In this document: positions 59,045-64,000 of the stretch, in pieces
Position numbering within the stretch: position 1 is the first letter of the stretch
Layout of the letters: each line of letters opens with the position of its first letter
NCBI RefSeq assembly: GCF_009826975.1
Contig: NZ_WUMO01000007.1
Location: 124,001-188,000 of the forward strand
DNA: 64,000 nucleotides
Direction: 5' to 3'
Source of the DNA: Flavobacterium sp. HBTb2-11-1
Lineage (GTDB): Bacteria; Bacteroidota; Bacteroidia; Flavobacteriales; Flavobacteriaceae
Program-made: the position numbers and the translations under genes
The notes under the pieces: generated by a model
The model's input: the letters and a program-made list of their open reading frames with translations, nothing else
Told to the model about the DNA's origin: nothing
Databases searched by the model: none

Positions 59045-60337
59045 TTAAGAATTCATCAAGCTTTCAATCTCGTCAACTTCAATAGGAATATTTCTCATTA
59101 AGTTGAATGGTTCTCCTTTTTCTTGAACCACAACATTATCTTCTAAACGGATTCCGAATTTTTCTGCTGGAATGTAAATTCCCGGTTCAACCGTGAAAAC
59201 CATATTCGCTTTCATCGGTTCGTGAAGCAATCCGTAATCGTGCGTGTCAAGTCCCAAATGGTGAGAAGTTCCGTGCATGAAATATTTTTTGTAAGCAGGC
59301 CATTCTGGATTTTCGTTCTGAACATCGGCTTTGTCAATTAAGCCTAAACCAAGTAATTCAGAAGTCATGATTTTACCCACTTCAACATGATATTGTTTCC
59401 AAAGCGTTCCAGGCGTAAGCATTTTTGTAGCTTCGTTTTTTACTCTCAAAACAGCATTGTAAACTGCTTTCTGACGATCTGTAAAACGTCCAGAAACTGG
59501 AATCGTTCTCGTCATGTCACTTGAATAATTGGCATATTCAGCTGCAACGTCTAACAAAATCAAATCTCCGTCTTTACATTGCTGGTTGTTTTCAATATAG
59601 TGTAAAACATTTGCATTGTTTCCAGAAGCGATAATTGGGGTGTAAGCAAAACCTTTAGAACGGTTACGAATGAATTCATGAGCCAATTCGGCTTCGATTT
59701 CATATTCGGTAACATTTGGTTTTACGAATCCTAATAATCTGCGGAAACCTTTTTCTGTAATATCACAAGCGTGCTGAATCAAATCGATTTCTTCGCTTTC
59801 TTTTACAGAACGAAGCCTTTGTAGAATCGGGTTGCTTTTTGCAACATTGTGCGCTGGATAACGCTCTTTCCACCATTTTACAAAACGAGCCTCACGAGTT
59901 TCTGTTTCTACAGTCGCACGGTAATGTTCGTTGGTGTTGATGTACATGGTTTCGGCGTACGTCATCATTTCGTTCAAAATTTTATGAAAATCTTGCAACC
60001 AATAAACCGTTCTAATTCCAGAAACCTGAAAGGCACGTTCTTTAGTCAGTTTTTCACCTTCCCAAACTGCAATATGTTCGTTAGTTTCTCTCAAGAAAAG
60101 CATTTCTCTTTGATGCTCATAAGGCGCATCTGGAAATAAAAGCAAAACGCTTTCTTCCTGATCTACACCGCTCAGGTAAAAAATATCTCTGTGTTGTGCA
60201 AACGGCAAAGTACTGTCGGCACTAACTGGATAAATGTCGTTTGAGTTGAATACTGCAACAGAATTAGGTTTCATTTCAGCCATGAACTTTCTGCGGTTTT
60301 TTACAAAAAGAGCGCTGTTTATTTGATGATATTTCAT
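59045..60337 (-). CDS. pepP: Aminopeptidase P family Xaa-Pro peptidase
   Basis: A 430-residue M24 metallopeptidase that removes an N-terminal residue before proline. N-terminal domain (about 1-175) typical of aminopeptidase P. The five metal ligands are in order D (LLDVAAEYANYSSDMTRTIP, two Asp), H (MHGTSHHLGLDTHD), E (TVEPGIYIP) and E (GIRLEDNVVV). The His row GTSHHLGLDTHDYG fits the P-specific subgroup. Cytoplasmic; no signal peptide. Confidence 0.93.
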   Translation of the reverse strand: MKYHQINSALFVKNRRKFMAEMKPNSVAVFNSNDIYPVSADSTLPFAQHRDIFYLSGVDQEESVLLLFPDAPYEHQREMLFLRETNEHIAVWEGEKLTKERAFQVSGIRTVYWLQDFHKILNEMMTYAETMYINTNEHYRATVETETREARFVKWWKERYPAHNVAKSNPILQRLRSVKESEEIDLIQHACDITEKGFRRLLGFVKPNVTEYEIEAELAHEFIRNRSKGFAYTPIIASGNNANVLHYIENNQQCKDGDLILLDVAAEYANYSSDMTRTIPVSGRFTDRQKAVYNAVLRVKNEATKMLTPGTLWKQYHVEVGKIMTSELLGLGLIDKADVQNENPEWPAYKKYFMHGTSHHLGLDTHDYGLLHEPMKANMVFTVEPGIYIPAEKFGIRLEDNVVVQEKGEPFNLMRNIPIEVDEIESLMNS

Positions 60338-60592
60338 AATTATTTCGTTTTTGAACTTCGAATTTCAAAATTAATGATTTTACAGGAATGGCGTATGGTT
60401 GATTTTATTAAAGTTTTCTTATTTATTGTTTTTGCCGCGAAGGCACTAAGGCACGAAGTTTTTTCTTAAAACTGTAATGAAATAATCTTGCAAAGTCGCT
60501 AAAGCGTAAAGTATTTACCCAATCTTGTCATTTCGACGAAGGAGAAATCTTCGCAAGTAACTCTACAAAGAATGACAAAAACGATGAGCATA
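60338..60592. repeat. Repeat-rich gap with TGTCATTTCGAC element
   Basis: The gap between pepP and the XRE gene holds two dispersed elements. One is a block with CCGCGAAGGCACTAAGGCAC (60433-60452), reminiscent of the CGCAAAG element at 3660. The other is TGTCATTTCGACGAAGGAGA at 60526-60545, ending in AATGACA (60571-60577), which pairs with TGTCATT at its start. The second element shares its core with 63434-63537. No ORF or -7 box of note. Confidence 0.65.
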
Positions 60593-60632
60593 AAAAAACC
60601 GAAGCCTTCAATTTGAAAACTTCGGTTTTTTC
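60593..60632 (-). terminator. Terminator of the XRE gene
   Basis: Stem ACCGAAG/CTTCGGT (60598-60604 and 60620-60626) with A and T runs; it follows the minus-strand XRE stop by 24 bases. Confidence 0.82.
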
Positions 60633-60650
60633 TTTTTATAAAATAAATTC

Positions 60651-61055
60651 TTATTTCTTATCAAGTAACTTCTCCAAAAGAGCCACTTTCTCTTTTTCTG
60701 CTTGAATTAATTGCTGATAAAGCTTTTTGTTTTCTTCAAAAGCTTCCAAAAGTTTGTCCAACGGATTAAAAGTGCATCCAAAACTAACAACTGAAGAACT
60801 GTTCTCAGCGGTATTTCCAATAATATTAAAAACAGCTTCCTCAGAGAAGTTTTTAATTACTTCGGCTGGTACGCCCAAAGCTTCTGCAACTCTGTTTAAT
60901 TTTTCATCATCAACGTTTTCACTTCCTTCAAGATTAGAAATAGATTGCTGGCTAACGCCAAGCGCAATCGCAAGCGCTTCCTGCTTCATATCTCTCAGTT
61001 CTCTAATTCGGCTAATGTTTCTGCCGATATGTTTTGGTTTTATTGCTGTGCTCAT
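60651..61055 (-). CDS. XRE-family helix-turn-helix regulator
   Basis: A 134-residue DNA-binding protein: an HTH_3 domain at about 10-66 (ISRIRELRDMKQEALAIALG, VSQQSISNLEGSENVDDEKL), then a linker and a C-terminal helix rich in Lys/Glu/Leu (ENKKLYQQLIQAEKEKVALLEKLL) likely to form a dimeric coiled coil. The layout is not that of a phage repressor or an antitoxin with a neighbouring toxin. The -7 box is only 4 bases from the ATG (see finding). Target genes are unknown. Confidence 0.88.
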   Translation of the reverse strand: MSTAIKPKHIGRNISRIRELRDMKQEALAIALGVSQQSISNLEGSENVDDEKLNRVAEALGVPAEVIKNFSEEAVFNIIGNTAENSSSVVSFGCTFNPLDKLLEAFEENKKLYQQLIQAEKEKVALLEKLLDKK

Positions 61056-61059
61056 GATT

Positions 61060-61067
61060 CAAAGATA
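61060..61067 (-). promoter_or_regulatory. -7 element abutting the XRE start codon
   Basis: TATCTTTG on the minus strand (61067-61060) lies 4 bases before the ATG, so a transcript from it would start at or next to the ATG (leaderless). No good TTTG is found at the expected distance. Confidence 0.4.
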
Positions 61068-61232
61068 TTTAAAATTCTTTTACCTTTTTGGTTTATGCAG
61101 AAAACAAGTTTGCAGTTGCAAGCTCTTTTTTGTGGAGTAAAAATACAATTTTTCTGACTATCGAATTGGTTTTGAATTTAGAATTGTGTAATCTTGATAT
61201 TCAAAAAATCAACTTCGATTAATACCAATAAA

Positions 61233-62579
61233 ATGCAGACTTCCAATTTCAAATTAATTACAATAGCCGAAATCAAAACCCAATATCCTTTTTTAATTGA
61301 AGATGAAAAATTCGACTATTTTGATGAATGGGAAGACGAAGATTTTTTTCTTGTTTCAGAAGAAGATGCAAATTTTGATGGGAATTTTTATTTAGATATT
61401 TATGAAGATAAAGAAAAGAAATGGCTTGCCAAATTGTTAAATCTTCCAGCCAAAAAGATCGAAGAAATAAGAATTGAAGGCATTTTGATAAACGGAAATT
61501 TCTCTGCCAGCGGTTCAATTATTAATGCCGAAGGCGATTATGGACCGTATGTTTTTATTAAAGGAAATGTGAGCTGTCAAAGTCTTCTGCTTGGTGGAGC
61601 CAATGTTGAAATAAAAGGGAATGTTACAGCAAAAGAAGTTGTGATGACGTATTATAATCATGGAAATTTTAACTGTTCGGGTTCAATAAATTCTCCGGTT
61701 TTTATCGTTACAGATCACAATACAGCATTTGCGGAAAGAAAAAATGATTTGTTTTATTACAATGACAGAGCCGACGATGTTGATCCGAAAGATGAATGTG
61801 AATATGATGATGAAACAGATGATGAAATTATCTCAAACGAACTTCGAAAATTACTCGATAATCCGTTAATTGAGACTTTTGAAGAACTTGAAGAGTTTTT
61901 AAAACGTGGAGAATTGGTTTTAAAACAAAGTAATCCGCCTGTTAAATCTTATGATTATTGGAAACAATTTGCAATATTAAATTACAGGGGTTTAAAATTG
62001 GTTCCGCTTCAATATAGAACCAAAGAATTATGCGATGAAGTAGTAAACGCATCTCCTTATGCAATTCCGTTTGTGCCTTTGGAGTTTATTACAGCAGAAT
62101 TGTGTGAGAAGCTTGTAATAAAAAACGGTTTTGCAATAAGTCAAATTCCAGATCAATTTATTACAAAAGAAATATGCTTTTTAGCAGCTAAAAGTGGAAC
62201 AGTAATAACATTAATACCAGAAGAATATTATTCGGAAGAATTGATATTAATGGTTTTTAAAAACGGTAGAAATGAACCAGATATAAATGATGTTCCTTCT
62301 GTATTTATAACAGAAAATCTTCTTGAAGAATATGTAAAGATTGGAAAAGGATTATGGCTGGATAAAGCCTGCAAACAAAACGGAATTGAGAAATTGAATG
62401 TTCTAAAACGAGTAATTGATTCTGGAATTGAATATTTGGAGAACATTTTCGGGAATCATTTTAGTAAAGAAACTGCTGATTATGCTTTTACGCTTTATAA
62501 AAATCAAGAAAAGTGGAATCAATATGTTCAGAAATTTAAAAAGAAATTTGAGCGTATTGGATTAAATGAATATTTATAA
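61233..62579 (+). CDS. Polymer-forming (bactofilin-like) plus DUF4116-like repeat protein
   Basis: A 448-residue cytoplasmic protein. ATG 61233 is preferred to the upstream TTG (61194). After an acidic N-terminus (FDYFDEWEDEDFFLVSEED) a right-handed beta-helix-type segment follows (about 85-165: IRIEGILINGNFSASGSIIN, YVFIKGNVSCQSLLLGGANV, EIKGNVTAKEVVMTYY), like bactofilin/polymer-forming domains. After an acidic linker (DECEYDDETDDEI) come helical repeats of the DUF4116 kind (YRTKELCDEVVNASPYAIPF, FITAELCEKLVIKNGFAISQ, FITKEICFLAAKSGTVITLI). Similar repeat proteins exist in polyvalent and immunity contexts. Precise function unknown. Confidence 0.65.
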   Translation: MQTSNFKLITIAEIKTQYPFLIEDEKFDYFDEWEDEDFFLVSEEDANFDGNFYLDIYEDKEKKWLAKLLNLPAKKIEEIRIEGILINGNFSASGSIINAEGDYGPYVFIKGNVSCQSLLLGGANVEIKGNVTAKEVVMTYYNHGNFNCSGSINSPVFIVTDHNTAFAERKNDLFYYNDRADDVDPKDECEYDDETDDEIISNELRKLLDNPLIETFEELEEFLKRGELVLKQSNPPVKSYDYWKQFAILNYRGLKLVPLQYRTKELCDEVVNASPYAIPFVPLEFITAELCEKLVIKNGFAISQIPDQFITKEICFLAAKSGTVITLIPEEYYSEELILMVFKNGRNEPDINDVPSVFITENLLEEYVKIGKGLWLDKACKQNGIEKLNVLKRVIDSGIEYLENIFGNHFSKETADYAFTLYKNQEKWNQYVQKFKKKFERIGLNEYL

Positions 62580-62592
62580 ATTAAAAAATACC

Positions 62593-62970
62593 ATGACCAA
62601 AAGAGAAAAAATAATCCAAAACTACATAGAAGCTTATAATCAGTTTGATACTGATAAAATGATTGCCGATTTTGACGAATCGATTGTTTTTGAAAATATC
62701 CAAAATGGAGAAACAAACTTGACCCTGAACGGGATAAAAGAATTTACAGCTCAAGCCGAAAAAGCTAAAGAATATTTTTCGGAAAGAAAGCAAACTATAA
62801 CATCACTCAGACAGGATGAAATTACAGCAATTGTCGATATCGATTATTATGCAGTTCTAGCAATAGATTTCCCAAACGGATTAAAAGCTGGTCAGGGATT
62901 AAATATGAAAGGAAAATCGATTTTTCAGTTTTTAGATGATAAAATTATCAAACTGACTGATATGAGTTAA
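62593..62970 (+). CDS. NTF2-like (SnoaL-type) protein
   Basis: A 125-residue small alpha+beta barrel. The N-terminal helix REKIIQNYIEAYNQFDTDKM and DFDESIVFENIQNGETN are typical of the NTF2-like/SnoaL superfamily; the rest gives strands TAIVDIDYYAVLAIDF and GKSIFQFLDDKIIKLTD. Catalytic and binding forms cannot be told apart. ATG 62593 is preferred. It starts 13 bases after the previous stop and is followed by the acetyltransferase after 4 bases, so the three genes are probably one transcript. Confidence 0.78.
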   Translation: MTKREKIIQNYIEAYNQFDTDKMIADFDESIVFENIQNGETNLTLNGIKEFTAQAEKAKEYFSERKQTITSLRQDEITAIVDIDYYAVLAIDFPNGLKAGQGLNMKGKSIFQFLDDKIIKLTDMS

Positions 62971-62974
62971 GGTT

Positions 62975-63412
62975 ATGAGTTTGAAAGCAAATATTAGAAA
63001 AGCAGGAAATCAAGATTTAGATTTTGTCTACAAAGCAATTTGCGAACTCGAAAATGAGGTTTTAGATTTTGAAGTTTTCGAAATGATCTTCAATGAAAAC
63101 ATTTCAAACCCAAGAAATCTCTATCTAATTGCAGAAAACGAAATAGAAGGTTTAGGATTTATTAGTTTTCATACTCAAAATTTGCTCCATCATTGCGGAT
63201 TGGTTGGTGAAATTCAGGAGTTTTTTATTCGTCAAAAATATCGAGGTCAAGGCGTTGGAAAATTATTAATAAATGAGATTTTAAGTTTTGCAGAGAAAAA
63301 TGCTTTGAAAAGTATCGAAGTAACCACAAATAAAAAACGAGTAGAAAACGTAGCAATTTATGAAAATCTAGGTTTTACTTTAAGTCACAATAAGTTTACG
63401 ATTTATAAATGA
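62975..63412 (+). CDS. GNAT family N-acetyltransferase
   Basis: A 145-residue acetyltransferase with acetyl-CoA-binding motif QKYRGQGVGKLLINEI (about 88-103) and C-terminal IEVTTNKKRVENVAIYENLGF. The middle GLVGEIQEFFIRQKYRG holds the central strand. Probably co-transcribed with the NTF2-like gene. Acceptor unknown. Confidence 0.88.
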   Translation: MSLKANIRKAGNQDLDFVYKAICELENEVLDFEVFEMIFNENISNPRNLYLIAENEIEGLGFISFHTQNLLHHCGLVGEIQEFFIRQKYRGQGVGKLLINEILSFAEKNALKSIEVTTNKKRVENVAIYENLGFTLSHNKFTIYK

Positions 63413-63433
63413 ATAAAGAATTGTCAGTCTAGT

Positions 63434-63537
63434 TTGTCATTTCGACTGAAGGGAGAAATCTTCGCGAGAAGCTCGACAAAGATTGGCATGTTGGAACGGA
63501 ATTTCTCGCGGAGATTTCTCGTTTCTCGAAATGACAA
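63434..63537. repeat. TTGTCATTTCGA inverted repeat
   Basis: Perfect 12-base ends, TTGTCATTTCGA (63434-63445) and TCGAAATGACAA (63526-63537), enclose internal copies of GAGAAATC/GATTTCTC. The left half matches 60526-60556 closely. This is the same dispersed repeat family. Confidence 0.8.
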
Positions 63538-63552
63538 GCTTTGATGTGTAAA

Positions 63553-63581
63553 AACAAAAAACCGAAGCAAATAGCTTCGGT
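63553..63581 (-). terminator. Terminator of the HMG-CoA synthase gene
   Basis: Stem ACCGAAGC/GCTTCGGT (63561-63568 and 63574-63581) with an A run to the left that reads as T run on the minus strand; 42 bases beyond the stop. Confidence 0.85.
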
Positions 63582-63623
63582 TCAATATTGGAATTTGGAA
63601 TTTAAAAATTGAAAGTTAATTTT

Positions 63624-64000
63624 TTAATCCACCCATTTATAATATCTCGCCCCAATTAAAACAGGAATTTCTTTTTCAATTCGGTCTAAAACCCATTCGT
63701 TTTTTGGGGTTCTTATGCTTTGTTTTTGTTCTTTTTTATGAAGGCTTTCATAAGTGTTGAAATCAATTTCTACGCTTTCAGCTAAATTTTCAAAAAGTTT
63801 TACATTTTCTAAAGCGGATTTCCATTCTGACTGAATAGTCCCTTCAAAAACTTTCGATTTCGATCCGCTTCCGTACGCTAAGAAACCGAATTTAGTTCCT
63901 GCAACTTCTTTATTTGTGTCATAAAAATGAGCTAAAGTCGATAACAATCCCATGAAAATAGAACCTGTATACAGATTTCCAATTAAAGAAGAAGCCAATT
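63624..64000 (-). CDS. Hydroxymethylglutaryl-CoA synthase, C-terminal end (truncated by window edge)
   Basis: About 125 residues at the C-terminus are visible; the gene continues beyond the window. The segments SLIGNLYTGSIFMGLLSTLA and KFGFLAYGSGSKSKVFEGTI match the conserved GN-Y-T-S and FSYGSG regions of HMG-CoA synthases. The end (IRTPKNEWVLDRIEKEIPVL) also fits. The enzyme condenses acetyl-CoA and acetoacetyl-CoA in the mevalonate pathway, used by Flavobacteria to make isoprenoids. The catalytic Cys and His lie outside the window. Confidence 0.82.
   Translation of the reverse strand, partial: LASSLIGNLYTGSIFMGLLSTLAHFYDTNKEVAGTKFGFLAYGSGSKSKVFEGTIQSEWKSALENVKLFENLAESVEIDFNTYESLHKKEQKQSIRTPKNEWVLDRIEKEIPVLIGARYYKWVD

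Noticed and set aside
60651..61055. XRE gene as antitoxin of a toxin-antitoxin pair
   Set aside because: No toxin-sized neighbour on the same strand; flanked by a terminator and by a divergent long gene.
1..64000. tRNA, rRNA, tmRNA or CRISPR loci
   Set aside because: Looked for T-loop (GGTTCGA-like) cores, repeated spacer patterns and rRNA cores on both strands; none was convincing.

Overview
The window looks like chromosomal DNA of a Flavobacterium-type member of the Bacteroidetes. It is visibly AT-rich. The inferred proteins include flavobacterial hallmarks: a complete moxR/bat von Willebrand operon, a PorZ-like type IX secretion protein with a sorting domain, a long type 2 IleRS, an OmpA protein with calcium-type repeats, and lipoproteins with Bacteroidetes-style signals. 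Upstream regions carry the Bacteroidetes -7 promoter motif TAnnTTTG, sometimes with TTTG about 18-23 bases further upstream. I found no rRNA, tRNA, transposase, prophage or CRISPR array, so this reads as core genome with small lineage-specific insertions.

Layout. 1-5 kb (minus): a truncated M23-type peptidase, tryptophan 2,3-dioxygenase, a DUF3108 protein, a candidate small RNA, then HPPD and homogentisate dioxygenase (aromatic amino-acid catabolism). 5-11 kb: a patatin/beta-barrel protein, uvrC, and a divergent aspartoacylase-like gene overlapping a 5-formyl-THF cyclo-ligase. 11-22.5 kb: a vWA lipoprotein convergent with the eight-gene Bat cluster (moxR, DUF58, BatD-like, batA, batB, batC, batD, batE). 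22.6-31.9 kb: aldo/keto reductase, acetyltransferase, DUF4382 lipoprotein, SDR, AlbA_2-type protein, DUF3298-type lipoprotein, a trans-sulfuration enzyme, a beta-barrel protein and glutamate dehydrogenase. 32-39 kb: PorZ-like protein, recO, a beta-propeller protein and a large unknown secreted protein. 39-54 kb: ileS with a TraR/DksA gene, roadblock proteins and a small partner candidate, lspA, and an AddA-like helicase-nuclease separated from its AddB-like partner by kbl and ompA. 54-59 kb: a very small permease-like protein with an ABC ATPase, a 47-residue ORF, a second roadblock locus, an alpha/beta hydrolase, an AIM24-type protein, an unknown 118-residue protein and ferritin. 59-64 kb: aminopeptidase P, an XRE regulator, a bactofilin-like/DUF4116-like protein, an NTF2-like protein with an acetyltransferase, and the C-terminal end of HMG-CoA synthase.

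Points that stand out: (i) IleRS carries a swapped class I signature, GIHH instead of HxGH, a form linked to extreme mupirocin resistance. (ii) Two paralogous roadblock genes about 11 kb apart are each divergent from a tiny basic protein with a similar Lys/Gly/Phe-rich tail, a possible undescribed two-component module. (iii) A 105-residue membrane protein is translationally coupled to an ABC ATPase. (iv) A candidate small RNA of about 110 nt has its own promoter, two hairpins and a terminator. (v) Gene ends and intergenic gaps hold several families of dispersed inverted repeats, some of which probably act as terminators.

All calls come from reading the sequence and from memory of protein families. 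No database search was run.
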